Origin: Pseudomonas sichuanensis
GTDB taxonomy: Bacteria; Pseudomonadota; Gammaproteobacteria; Pseudomonadales; Pseudomonadaceae
Length of the DNA: 64,000 nt
Assembly (NCBI RefSeq): GCF_003231305.1
Contig: NZ_QKVM01000002.1
Location: 62,001 to 126,000, forward strand
Direction of reading: 5' to 3'
The notes under the pieces were generated by a model, which saw only the letters and a program-made list of their open reading frames with translations, did not search any database and was not told the origin of the DNA. A program made the translations under genes and the position numbers. Each line of letters starts with the position of its first letter. Positions within the stretch are counted from its first letter, which is position 1. This document shows, in pieces, positions 17,277 to 25,607 of this stretch.

Positions 17277-18632
17277 TCAGCCTGCCGGCGGCACGAAGAT
17301 CGCGCCCAACTGGTCGCGGCTCTGCGCCATCCCGACGTTCTCCTGCAAGCCCTGGCGCAGGAAGTCCACCAGTTTGGGCTGCAGCGCAATGGCCAGGTCC
17401 GTCTCCGGATCGCCACCGGCGACATAGGCCCCCACGCTGATCAGGTCACGGCTCTGCGACAGGCGCGACCACAGCTGCTTGAATTTCTGCGCCTGGCGCA
17501 GGTGATCGGCGTCGACCACCTGGGGCATGACCCGGCTGATCGAGGCTTCGATGTCGATGGCCGGATAGTGACCTTCTTCGGCCAGGCGCCGGGACAGCAC
17601 GAAGTGGCCGTCGAGCACGCCGCGCGCCGAGTCGGCGATCGGGTCCTGCTGGTCGTCACCTTCGGAGAGCACGGTGTAGAACGCGGTGATCGAACCACCG
17701 CCCGCCTCGCCATTACCGGCACGCTCCACCAGCTTGGGCAGCTTGGCGAACACCGAAGGCGGATAACCACGGGTGGCCGGCGGCTCGCCGATGGCCAAGG
17801 CGATTTCGCGCTGTGCCTGGGCAAAACGGGTCAGCGAGTCCATCAGCAGCAGGACGTTCTTGCCCTTGTCGCGAAAGTACTCGGCGATGCGCGTGCAGTA
17901 CATCGCCGCGCGCAGACGCATCAAGGGCGCATCGTCCGCTGGCGAGGCCACCACCACCGAGCGCTTGAGCCCCTCTTCGCCGAGGATGTGCTCGATGAAC
18001 TCCTTCACCTCGCGGCCCCGCTCACCAATCAGCCCGACCACGATGATCTCGGCCTCGGTGAAGCGGGTCATCATCCCCAGCAGCACCGACTTACCCACAC
18101 CGGTACCGGCGAACAGCCCCAGACGCTGGCCACGGCCGACGGTGAGCAGGCCATTGATACTGCGAATGCCGACATCCAGCGGCCGGCTGATGGGGTCGCG
18201 ATTGAGCGGGTTGATTACCGGCCCGTCCATCGGCACCCAGTCTTCGGCCTTCATGCCGCCTTTGCCGTCCAGCGCCCGCCCGGCGCCGTCGAGCACCCGC
18301 CCGAGCATGCTCATGCCCATGGGCAGGCGGCCGCCGTCGTCCAGCGGCACCACGCGCGCGCCGGGGGCGAGGCCAACGATGCTGCCAACCGGCATCAGGA
18401 ACACCTTGCTACCGGCAAAACCCATGACTTCAGCCTCTACCCGCACCGGGTGATAGCTGTCGTCGTTGATCACCAGGCAGCGGCTGCCGACGGCCGCGCG
18501 CAAGCCTTCCGCCTCGAGCGTCAGACCGACCATACGCAGCAGGCGGCCTTCCACCACCGGCTGGTCGGGCAAGCGCACCGCATCGTTGTAACCCGCCAGG
18601 CGCTTGCCGAAGCTGGTGCGGTCAAGGCGCAT
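17277..18632 (-). CDS. fliI: Flagellum-specific ATP synthase FliI
   Basis: 451 residues from the ATG at 18632 ([17 protein letters not shown]); the frame is open upstream only because it overlaps fliH. Walker [18 protein letters not shown], Walker B region [19 protein letters not shown], and catalytic [10 protein letters not shown] block, all as in T3SS ATPases. Energises unfolding and entry of export substrates with FliH and FliJ. Overlaps the 3' end of fliH by 11 bases. Confidence 0.97.
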   Translation of the reverse strand: MRLDRTSFGKRLAGYNDAVRLPDQPVVEGRLLRMVGLTLEAEGLRAAVGSRCLVINDDSYHPVRVEAEVMGFAGSKVFLMPVGSIVGLAPGARVVPLDDGGRLPMGMSMLGRVLDGAGRALDGKGGMKAEDWVPMDGPVINPLNRDPISRPLDVGIRSINGLLTVGRGQRLGLFAGTGVGKSVLLGMMTRFTEAEIIVVGLIGERGREVKEFIEHILGEEGLKRSVVVASPADDAPLMRLRAAMYCTRIAEYFRDKGKNVLLLMDSLTRFAQAQREIALAIGEPPATRGYPPSVFAKLPKLVERAGNGEAGGGSITAFYTVLSEGDDQQDPIADSARGVLDGHFVLSRRLAEEGHYPAIDIEASISRVMPQVVDADHLRQAQKFKQLWSRLSQSRDLISVGAYVAGGDPETDLAIALQPKLVDFLRQGLQENVGMAQSRDQLGAIFVPPAG

Positions 18633-19395
18633 CGTTGCCACCCGCCGGCACATCCAGCTCGACCGCAATGTCCGGCGCCGCCGGGTGCAGGAACTGGTCA
18701 TGGGACTGGTCGAACAACTGCGTCACGGCCTTCTCGATACGCGTTTCCATGGTCGCATCGATGCGGCTGTGCGCCGTTTCAATGCGGCAGCCACCGGGCA
18801 ACAGGGCCTCGTCTTCCAGCAGCTTCCAGTTTTCTTCATGGCGCTCGCGCAGGGCCTTGGCCAACTCGAAGTCCTGGGGGTTGAGGTGGATGCGGATATT
18901 GTCGGCGCCCATAGGCAACAGCTTGAGGGCTTCACGCAGGACATGGGTGACCTGGCTGGAATCACTGCGCAATTCACGGCCGATGACCTGGCGGGTAATG
19001 TGCGCGACCAGTTGCACCAGGCCTTTTTCGATCTGGGTGTCCTGCTCGGCGATCGGGTCGAGCAGGTGCAGCATGATCTGTTCCAGGCTGGCCAGCTTGG
19101 CAGCCAGGGCCACTTCGGCTTCCTGTCGAACCTTGAGCTGGGTGCTGTGGAAGCCTTCGCGCTCGCCGGTGGCGAAGCCTTCGTTGTAGGCCTCCTGGCG
19201 GATGGCCTCGAGCTCTTCGAGGGTGAGCGGCTGGACTTCCTCCAGCGGCACTTCCTCGACCTCTTCCTCGATGACTTCCGGCTCAGGTTCGGGCTCGGGT
19301 TCGGGCTCCGGGTCGAAGCTGGGCAGCGCCCAGACGTCGACGCCCTCGAGGTCGCGGGCGCGGATCAGTTCGCTGGGGTGTTCGGTGGTGGACAT
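18622..19395 (-). CDS. fliH: Flagellar assembly protein FliH
   Basis: 257 residues. The N-terminal ~60 residues are acidic with a [10 protein letters not shown] run followed by [13 protein letters not shown]; the C-terminal half is the FliH/YscL domain with [17 protein letters not shown]. Negative regulator and stator of the FliI ATPase, docking to FliN. The PE run is encoded by a short imperfect hexamer repeat (about 19280-19315). Separated from fliG by a REP pair. Confidence 0.93.
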   Translation of the reverse strand: MSTTEHPSELIRARDLEGVDVWALPSFDPEPEPEPEPEPEVIEEEVEEVPLEEVQPLTLEELEAIRQEAYNEGFATGEREGFHSTQLKVRQEAEVALAAKLASLEQIMLHLLDPIAEQDTQIEKGLVQLVAHITRQVIGRELRSDSSQVTHVLREALKLLPMGADNIRIHLNPQDFELAKALRERHEENWKLLEDEALLPGGCRIETAHSRIDATMETRIEKAVTQLFDQSHDQFLHPAAPDIAVELDVPAGGNDAP

Positions 19396-19426
19396 GCTGT
19401 GAGCTTCTCGAAAACCTTAACAGGTC

Positions 19427-19520
19427 CCTGTGGGAGCGGGCTTGACCCGCGATCGTGCCCGCCCTGGCAATCTCTCTCGCCGGTTTGGACGCCTCGCGGG
19501 GCAAGCCCGCTCCCACAGGA
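19427..19520. repeat. Inverted REP pair inside the fli operon (fliG-fliH gap)
   Basis: TGTGGGAGCGGGCTTGACCCGC at 19429-19450 faces CGGGGCAAGCCCGCTCCCACA at 19498-19518. The pair fills the 133-base gap between fliG and fliH, which are otherwise co-transcribed, so it may set relative mRNA stability of the upstream fliEFG and downstream fliHIJ parts. Confidence 0.87.
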
Positions 19521-19528
19521 GCGGCGGC

Positions 19529-20548
19529 TTAGATCATTTCCTCGGCGCCCTTGCCGCCAAGCACGATCTCGCCGGCCTCGGCCATGCGTCGGGCGATGGT
19601 GAGGATTTCCTTCTGCGCGGTCTCCACGTCGCTGACCCGTACCGGCCCTTTGGCCTCCAGGTCGTCGCGCAGCAGTTCCGAGGCGCGCTTGGACATGTTC
19701 TTGAACACCTTGTCCTTGACCCGCTCGTCGGCGCCCTTGAGCGATACCACCAGCACATCCGAGGACACCTCGCGCAACAGCGCCTGGATACCCCGGTCGT
19801 CGACATCGGCCAGGTTGTTGAAGACGAACATCAGGTCTTCGATCTGCTCCGACAGGTCGCTGTCGATCTCGCGGATCGCATCCATCAGCGCACCTTCCAC
19901 GGAACTGTCGAGGAAGTTCATGATGTCGGCAGCACGCTTGATGCCGCCCAAGGTGGTGCGGGCGGCGTTGGAGTTGCCAGAGAACTGCTTCTCGAGAATC
20001 TGGTTGAGCTCTTTGAGCGCCGCAGGCTGTACGGTGTTGAGCGACGATACGCGCAGGACGATGTCGAGGCGCACCTTGTGGTCGAAGTTGCTCAGCACCT
20101 CGCCGGCCTGATCGGGGTCGAGGTAGGCGACCACGATGGCCTGGATCTGCGGGTGCTCGAAGCGGATGACGTCGGCCACGGCACGCGGCTCCATCCACTT
20201 GAGGCTATCCAGGCCGCTGGTGTTGCCACCGAGCAGGATGCGGTCGATCAGGCCGTTGGCCTTGTCCTCGCCCAGTGCCTGGTTGAGCATCTTGCGAATG
20301 TAGCCGTCGGAGCCCACGCCCAGGCTGGTCTGGTCGCCGACGATCTCGACGAACTCGCTCATCACCTGTTCGACCTGCTCGCGGTGCACATTGCCCATTT
20401 GCGCCATGGCCACACCGACCCGCTGCACTTCCTTTGGCCCCATGTGGCGCAAAACCTGTGCGGCGTCGGTCTCGCCGAGCGACAGCAGGAGGATGGCCGC
20501 CTTGTCGACGCGGCTCAGCTTGGCGGTAACGGCTCGGTTGTCACTCAT
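19529..20548 (-). CDS. fliG: Flagellar motor switch protein FliG
   Basis: 339 residues, three armadillo-like domains. N-terminal DKAAILLLSLGETDAAQVLRHMGPKEVQR binds FliF (quoted only as family opening: AAILLLSLGETDAAQVLRHM), the middle EHPQIQAIVVAYLDPDQA block contains the EHPQ motif that contacts FliM, and the C-terminal torque domain carries the charged helix around DDRGIQALLREVSSDVL. Start overlaps the fliF stop by eight bases. Confidence 0.97.
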   Translation of the reverse strand: MSDNRAVTAKLSRVDKAAILLLSLGETDAAQVLRHMGPKEVQRVGVAMAQMGNVHREQVEQVMSEFVEIVGDQTSLGVGSDGYIRKMLNQALGEDKANGLIDRILLGGNTSGLDSLKWMEPRAVADVIRFEHPQIQAIVVAYLDPDQAGEVLSNFDHKVRLDIVLRVSSLNTVQPAALKELNQILEKQFSGNSNAARTTLGGIKRAADIMNFLDSSVEGALMDAIREIDSDLSEQIEDLMFVFNNLADVDDRGIQALLREVSSDVLVVSLKGADERVKDKVFKNMSKRASELLRDDLEAKGPVRVSDVETAQKEILTIARRMAEAGEIVLGGKGAEEMI

Positions 20549-22319
20549 CGGCGTTGATCCACTCTTTCACGACCTGGGCCACACGGCCCGGGTCTTCGGC
20601 CACCAGGCCTTTGATTGCGTTGAGCTGTGCCTCGTAACCCTCGCTCGGGCTCGGCAACAGAATGCTTGTCGGGCCACCCAGGCTGACGCGGTCGTTGGCC
20701 AGTTCGCCATCCAGACCGATCATGCCGCCCAGCTCCATGTCGCTGTCTGTGGCAGCTTGCTTGCCGCCACCGGTAATGTTGTTGAGCACCGGACGCAGCA
20801 CGCCGAACACCAGGATCAGGATGAACACCACGCCCAGCACCTGCTTGACGATGTCCCAGAACCACGGCTGCGAGTAGAACGGAATGTCGACCAGTTCGTC
20901 GCCACGGTCGGCGGCGAACGGCACGTTGATCACGGTGACGCTGTCGCCACGGCTGGCATCGAAGCCCACCGCGTCCTGCACCAGGCGGGTGAAGCGCGCC
21001 AGGTCTTCAGCCCCCCAGGGCGTGCGGGTAGCCTCGCCGGTGGCGGCGTCGATCTTGGCCTGGTCGTCCACCACCACCGCCACCGACAGGCGGGTCAGGC
21101 GACCCTGCTGCTGACGGGTGTGGCTGATGGAACGGTCCAGCTCGAAGTTCTTGGTCGACTGCTGGCGCTTGTCGGACGGGTACGGCGCCAACATCGGCTG
21201 GCCGGTGGCCGGGTCCATGATCTGCTGGCCGTTGGAATCCACCAGCGGCTGCCCGGGCTGAACGGCACCGGCGGGGGTTGCAGCGGTTTTGGCATTTTCA
21301 GGCGCGCTGGCGCCGGCCGGCGGCTGGTTGCTCAGCGCACCCGGTACGCCTTGCGGGCCCTGGCTGCTGGCGCGCTGTTCGTTGACCGACTGCTCGCTGC
21401 GCAGCGCCGGTTGATCAGGGTTGAACTGCTCGGAGGTGGACTCGACGGCGCTGAAGTCGATGTCGGCCGACACTTCGGCCTTGTAGCGGTCGTTGCCCAG
21501 CACCGGCAGCAGGATGTTGTGCACGCGCTGGGTGAGCATGCCTTCCATGCGGCGGCTGTAGTCGAACTGCTTGCCGGCCATGGTCAGCGCGGTGTCCTGC
21601 AACTGGTCGGAGAGCAGGTTGCCCTTCTGGTCGACCACGGTCACCTGGGACTTGTCCAGTTCCGGAACGCTGGTGGCTACCAGGTTGACGATGGCCATGA
21701 CCTGGCCGGCCTCCAGGGCGCGCCCCGGATACAGCTCGACCAGCACCGAAGCGCTCGGCTTGCGCTCGTCACGCACGAACACCGAGCTTTTCGGGATGGC
21801 CAGGTGCACGCGGGCAGCCTTGACGTTGTTGAGGCTGGACACGGTGCGCGCCAGTTCGCCTTCAAGGCCACGGCGGTAGCGGGTGGCCTCCATGAACTGG
21901 CTGGTACCCAGGCCCTGATCCTTGTCGAGCAGTTCGAAGCCGACGTTGCCGTCGCTTGGCGCTACGCCGGCGGCGGCAAGCTTCAGGCGCGCACGGGAGA
22001 GATCGTCGGCCTTGACCAGCAGCGCGCCGGAGTTCGGCTCCACGGTGTAGGGGATATCGGCAGAGGCCAGGGTGTCCATGACCTGCTTGGTGTCCATGCC
22101 CGCCAGGCTGCCGTACAGCGGCCGGTAGTCCGGCTGCTGCGACCAGAGCACCACGGCGAAGCCGATGGCCACGCTGGCGGCCAGGCCGACCAGCAGGCCG
22201 ATCTGACGCAGCATGGGCATCTGCGAGATGTTTTCCAGGAACGACAGACCGAACAGCGGCGGCTTGGCTGCTGGCGGGCCGCTTTTTGCGGGGGCGTTAT
22301 CGACGACTGCTTCGGCCAT
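20541..22319 (-). CDS. fliF: Flagellar MS-ring protein FliF
   Basis: 592 residues. Two transmembrane helices, one near residue 40-60 (IGLLVGLAASVAIGFAVVLW) and one near residue 480 (IVKQVLGVVFILILVFGVL), bracket the periplasmic ring-building domains (YscJ-like, then FliF C domain) and the C-terminal FliG-binding tail. Founding structure of the basal body. Follows fliE closely. Confidence 0.97.
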   Translation of the reverse strand: MAEAVVDNAPAKSGPPAAKPPLFGLSFLENISQMPMLRQIGLLVGLAASVAIGFAVVLWSQQPDYRPLYGSLAGMDTKQVMDTLASADIPYTVEPNSGALLVKADDLSRARLKLAAAGVAPSDGNVGFELLDKDQGLGTSQFMEATRYRRGLEGELARTVSSLNNVKAARVHLAIPKSSVFVRDERKPSASVLVELYPGRALEAGQVMAIVNLVATSVPELDKSQVTVVDQKGNLLSDQLQDTALTMAGKQFDYSRRMEGMLTQRVHNILLPVLGNDRYKAEVSADIDFSAVESTSEQFNPDQPALRSEQSVNEQRASSQGPQGVPGALSNQPPAGASAPENAKTAATPAGAVQPGQPLVDSNGQQIMDPATGQPMLAPYPSDKRQQSTKNFELDRSISHTRQQQGRLTRLSVAVVVDDQAKIDAATGEATRTPWGAEDLARFTRLVQDAVGFDASRGDSVTVINVPFAADRGDELVDIPFYSQPWFWDIVKQVLGVVFILILVFGVLRPVLNNITGGGKQAATDSDMELGGMIGLDGELANDRVSLGGPTSILLPSPSEGYEAQLNAIKGLVAEDPGRVAQVVKEWINADE

Positions 22320-22334
22320 GAATCAACTCTCGCC

Positions 22335-22667
22335 TTAAACCGGCATCTGCATGATGTCCTGGTACGCTTGCACCAGCTTGTTACGCACTTGGGTCAGTGC
22401 CTGGAACGACACGGAAGCCTTCTGCGAGGCGATCATCACGTCGGTCAGGTCGACGCCGCTCTTGCCGATTTCGAAGGCGTTGGACAGTTGAGTGGAGGCC
22501 TGCTGCGTCTCGCTCACCTTGCCAATGGCCTGGCCGAGCATGTCGGCAAAACTGCTTTGCCCAGGCGCCAGCTCAGGAGCGGCAGCCGCTTTGGGCATGG
22601 ACATGGCATCGGCCTGCATGGCGCGCATGTCCAGCATCAGACGATTGAATTCAACACCTTGGGTCAT
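22335..22667 (-). CDS. fliE: Flagellar hook-basal body complex protein FliE
   Basis: 110 residues from the ATG at 22667 ([18 protein letters not shown]), with AGAGAGAAG upstream; a longer frame to 22703 has no ribosome site. The C-terminal [20 protein letters not shown] motif is the FliE signature. Rod-MS ring junction protein and first gene of the fliE operon, behind a near-consensus sigma-54 promoter. Confidence 0.95.
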   Translation of the reverse strand: MTQGVEFNRLMLDMRAMQADAMSMPKAAAAPELAPGQSSFADMLGQAIGKVSETQQASTQLSNAFEIGKSGVDLTDVMIASQKASVSFQALTQVRNKLVQAYQDIMQMPV

Positions 22668-22727
22668 GGACTTCTCTCTCCGGCGGCCGCATTTTTTTGA
22701 CACTCATGCAGCGAATGGGCTGAAACT

Positions 22728-22743
22728 AGCAAGAGCAGTGCCA
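22728..22743 (-). promoter_or_regulatory. Sigma-54 promoter of the fliE operon
   Basis: Minus strand TGGCAC-TGCTC-TTGCT: -24 at 22738-22743, five-base spacer, -12 at 22728-22732, matching the full consensus. It lies in the fleR-fliE gap, 60 bases before the fliE ATG. Confidence 0.87.
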
Positions 22744-22773
22744 GCCAGCCCGCAAACCATTCAAAACAACACC

Positions 22774-24144
22774 TCAGCCGAACAGGCTGGCCTCGACATC
22801 GAACCCGGCGTCACGCATCTGCGCCAGCTTGTAGCGCAGCGTACGCGGGCTGATGCCCAGGCGTTCGGCGGCCTCCTTGCGACGCCCGCGCTCGGCGCGC
22901 AAGGTGTCGATGATCATCTGGAATTCGTGACGACGCATGTCGCCCTCCAGCCCACCCACCTCGGCGCCTGAATCCAGGCATGATGGCGCAATAATGGCCT
23001 CGCTCGAAGGCGACAACGGAATGGCGCCAGCCAGACAGAAATCCGCCGCCTCGATCACGCCGCCCTGCTGCAGAATCAGCGCGCGCTGTATCGCGTTGTC
23101 CAGCTCACGCACGTTACCCGGCCAGGCATAGGCCTGCAGGCAAGCCTGCGCCTGGGCGGACAAGCGCACCTGGACATGGCACATCTTGCGGGCATGGCGC
23201 GCCAGCAGACGCTCGGCCAGCGGCACGATATCGGCCGGGCGCTCGCGCAGGGCCTGCCAGGCCATGGGGAATACCGACAGGCGGTAGTACAAGTCTTCAC
23301 GGAAGCGCCCCGCCGCCACCTCCCCCGCCAGATCACGGTTGGTCGTGGCGAGAATGCGGATATCCAGGGCGATGGGCTTGCGCCCGCCAACGCGTTCGAC
23401 CTCGCGCTCCTGCAACACGCGCAGCAACTTGGCCTGCAACCCCAGCGGCATTTCCGAAACTTCATCCAGCAGCAAGGTGCCGCCCTCGGCCTGCTCGAAC
23501 TTGCCGGCCTGGGCCGCGATGGCGCCGGTGAAGGCACCCTTTTCATGACCGAACAGCGTGGCCTCGAGCATGTTGTCGGGGATGGCCGCGCAGTTGATCG
23601 CCACGAACGGCGCCTGCGCCCGCGGCGACTGCCGGTGGATGTAGCGGGCCAGCACTTCCTTGCCAGTGCCGGACTCGCCCGAAATCAGCACGGTCGAGTC
23701 GCTGCGCGCTACCCGCGCCGCCAACTCCAGCAATTGTCGACTGGCCGGCTCGCAGGCCACCGGGCCTTCGTCATCGACCACACGCCCGGCAGCATGCCGC
23801 TCGACCAGGCTGAGCAACGCCTTGGGCTCGAACGGCTTGACCAGGTAATCGGCAGCGCCCTGGCGCATCGCCTCGACGGCCCGCTCCACGGCAGCGTGCG
23901 CAGTCATCAGCAACACGGGCAGTTGTGGTTGCTGGCGGCGCAACCTGGCCAACAACTGGTGCCCGTCCATACCAGGCATGTTCACATCGCTGACAACCAG
24001 GCTGAACACCTCTGCCAGCACCGCCTCCAACGCCTCTTCGGCACTGCCCACGGCCTGGTAGGCGAAGCCGCCGATTTCCAGGGTATCGCACAGCGCCTGA
24101 CGCAGGACGCGATCATCCTCGACCAGCAGCACCTTGATTGCCAT
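22774..24144 (-). CDS. fleR: Sigma-54-dependent response regulator FleR
   Basis: 456 residues starting at MAIKVLLVEDD (24144); the frame stays open upstream inside fleS but the ATGA overlap with fleS fixes the start. Receiver domain residues 1-115 with phospho-acceptor in VVSDVNMPGMDG; AAA+ domain ~135-360 with Walker A GESGTGKE and the sigma-54-contacting GAFTGA loop; Fis-type HTH at the C-terminus (RKEAAERLGISPRTLRYKL). Activates rod, hook and ring operons (class III). Confidence 0.96.
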   Translation of the reverse strand: MAIKVLLVEDDRVLRQALCDTLEIGGFAYQAVGSAEEALEAVLAEVFSLVVSDVNMPGMDGHQLLARLRRQQPQLPVLLMTAHAAVERAVEAMRQGAADYLVKPFEPKALLSLVERHAAGRVVDDEGPVACEPASRQLLELAARVARSDSTVLISGESGTGKEVLARYIHRQSPRAQAPFVAINCAAIPDNMLEATLFGHEKGAFTGAIAAQAGKFEQAEGGTLLLDEVSEMPLGLQAKLLRVLQEREVERVGGRKPIALDIRILATTNRDLAGEVAAGRFREDLYYRLSVFPMAWQALRERPADIVPLAERLLARHARKMCHVQVRLSAQAQACLQAYAWPGNVRELDNAIQRALILQQGGVIEAADFCLAGAIPLSPSSEAIIAPSCLDSGAEVGGLEGDMRRHEFQMIIDTLRAERGRRKEAAERLGISPRTLRYKLAQMRDAGFDVEASLFG

Positions 24145-25361
24145 CACACGGCCTCCGCCAGTTGCCCGTCGATCAACGGCAGTTCCACCCGCACGCACGT
24201 ACCACGGCCCACCTTCGAGCGCAGCTGCAAACGCCCCTGATGGGCACGCACCACGGCCTTGACCACCGCCAGGCCAAGCCCGGTGCCGGCGGCCTTGGTA
24301 GTCAGGAACGGCTCGCCCAGGCGCGCCAGCAACTCGGCGTCGATACCGCAACCGGCATCACTCACGCACAAGTGCAGCGACTGCTCGCGACGGTACAGAT
24401 GCACCTTCAGACGCGCCGGCTCCTGGCTGGCCTGCAGGGCGTTTTCGATCAGGTTGAGCAAGGCGCCGACCAGGGTGTCGCGGTTGCACAGCAACTCGCC
24501 CAGGTGACTGTCGCACTGCCAGCGCACCGCATGCCCTTGCACATGGGCCTGGGCCGCCTGCTGCAGGGCCTGGAACAGCGCTTTTGGCGTGACCCTGTCA
24601 CCCAGCGGCAGCTCGCCGCGGGCGAACACCAGCATGTCGCGCACCTGGTGCTCCAGTTCGTGCAGGCGCTCCTTGAGGCTACCCGCGAAGCGCTGGCGGG
24701 TTTGCGCGCTGAGGTCTTGCTCGCTATCGGCCAGGTGGCTGGCGTAAAGCATGGCCGCCGACAGCGGCGTACGGATCTGATGGGCCAGCGAGGCGACCAT
24801 GCGCCCCAGTGACGACAGGCGTTCGTGGCGAGCCAGCTGGTCTTGCAGGCGACGGGTTTCAGTCAGGTCATTGAGCAGCACCAACTGGCCGGGCTCGGCA
24901 TCCAGCGAGCGGGTGGCGATCGACAGGCGGCGGCCGTCGCGCAGCGAGACCTCATGGCCGTCGTCCTTACGCGGGGCAAAGCTACGGGCGATCACCTGGC
25001 GCCACAACTGGCCGATCAGCGGCTCGCCGAGCAGCTCGCAGGCGGCCGGGTTGGCGTCGCGCACCAGGCCCTGGCCATCGATCACGATCACCCCGCCGGG
25101 CAACAGGTCCAGCAAGTTCTGCAGGCGGTTGGCCAGGCGTTCCTTTTCGCTGAGTTCTTCGATGCGCTGGGCGCTGACCACTGCCAGTTCGCCCTTGAGT
25201 TCGCTGACCCGGGCTTCGAGCATGCTGTAGGACTGGCTCAGCTGGCTGGACACCTGATTGAACAGGGCAAAGGCTTGTTCGATACCCTGGCGGCTGTCCT
25301 GCTCGACCGGGGTTCGCCCCTGCTGATCGGGGGCTCGGGTTACGTGGGCGGCCTGGTGCAT
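24144..25361 (-). CDS. fleS: Flagellar two-component sensor kinase FleS
   Basis: 405 residues, no transmembrane segment, so cytoplasmic. A coiled-coil N-terminal part, a PAS domain (~70-170, NLLDLLPGGVIVIDGQG), the HisKA box SLGRMVASLAHQIRTPLSAA with the phospho-histidine in AHQIRTP, and an HATPase domain with NLIENALQAS, DAGCGID and GTGLGLAVV. Phosphorylates FleR. Its stop overlaps the fleR start (ATGA). Normally the fleQ gene lies directly upstream in this genus; here a 22-kb glycan island intervenes. Confidence 0.95.
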   Translation of the reverse strand: MHQAAHVTRAPDQQGRTPVEQDSRQGIEQAFALFNQVSSQLSQSYSMLEARVSELKGELAVVSAQRIEELSEKERLANRLQNLLDLLPGGVIVIDGQGLVRDANPAACELLGEPLIGQLWRQVIARSFAPRKDDGHEVSLRDGRRLSIATRSLDAEPGQLVLLNDLTETRRLQDQLARHERLSSLGRMVASLAHQIRTPLSAAMLYASHLADSEQDLSAQTRQRFAGSLKERLHELEHQVRDMLVFARGELPLGDRVTPKALFQALQQAAQAHVQGHAVRWQCDSHLGELLCNRDTLVGALLNLIENALQASQEPARLKVHLYRREQSLHLCVSDAGCGIDAELLARLGEPFLTTKAAGTGLGLAVVKAVVRAHQGRLQLRSKVGRGTCVRVELPLIDGQLAEAV

Positions 25362-25398
25362 CGTGCTCTCTCGCGTGGCTGACCGTCATAAAAACGGT

Positions 25399-25570
25399 AT
25401 GTTGCCAGCGGTAAAGCAATAGCCGTGCCGGAGATAGGGATTTGCGGAGACTGTTCCGGCCTCTTCGCGGGTAAACCCGCTCCCACAAGTAAAGTGCAGT
25501 ACTCACATGTGGGAGCGGCGGTGCGCCGATGCGATTTACCCGCGAGGAGGCCGGAACAGGCGCACCGCCA
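25399..25570. repeat. Island-flanking direct repeat, copy A (REP-containing)
   Basis: 25399-25487 aligns without gaps to 47511-47599, about 70 of 89 bases identical, covering a non-REP arm (ATGTTGCCAGCGGTAAAGC...) and a REP (GGCCTCTTCGCGGGTAAACC...). A facing REP half follows in both copies (here about 25508-25560). Both copies have the same orientation and bracket the glycan island. Confidence 0.75.
25415..25430 (-). promoter_or_regulatory. Sigma-54 promoter of fleSR
   Basis: Minus strand CGGCAC-GGCTA-TTGCT: -24 at 25425-25430 (five of six to TGGCAC, GG intact at the second and third place), five-base spacer, -12 at 25415-25419. 53 bases before the fleS start. FleQ-dependent transcription of fleSR is known in P. 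aeruginosa. The site lies inside a segment also present, in altered form, at 47.5 kb. Confidence 0.7.
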
Positions 25571-25571
25571 A

Positions 25572-25595
25572 GCCCTCGCCGTAAAGCGCGAGGGC
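25572..25595 (-). terminator. Stem-loop at the end of the island operon
   Basis: GCCCTCGC (25572-25579) pairs with GCGAGGGC (25588-25595), eight base pairs around an eight-base loop, 12 bases past the glycosyltransferase stop. No T-run follows, so termination strength is doubtful; the adjacent REP pair may contribute. Confidence 0.45.
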
Positions 25596-25607
25596 CTCAA
25601 GCCGGGC

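Noticed and set aside
16815..18884. A 689-codon plus-strand frame opposite fliI/fliJ
   Set aside because: Antisense shadow of FliJ and FliI; no ribosome site, no family resemblance, shadow composition.
20391..22700. A 769-codon plus-strand frame opposite fliF
   Set aside because: Mirror of the FliF/FliE coding region caused by high-GC third positions; no credible start or domain.
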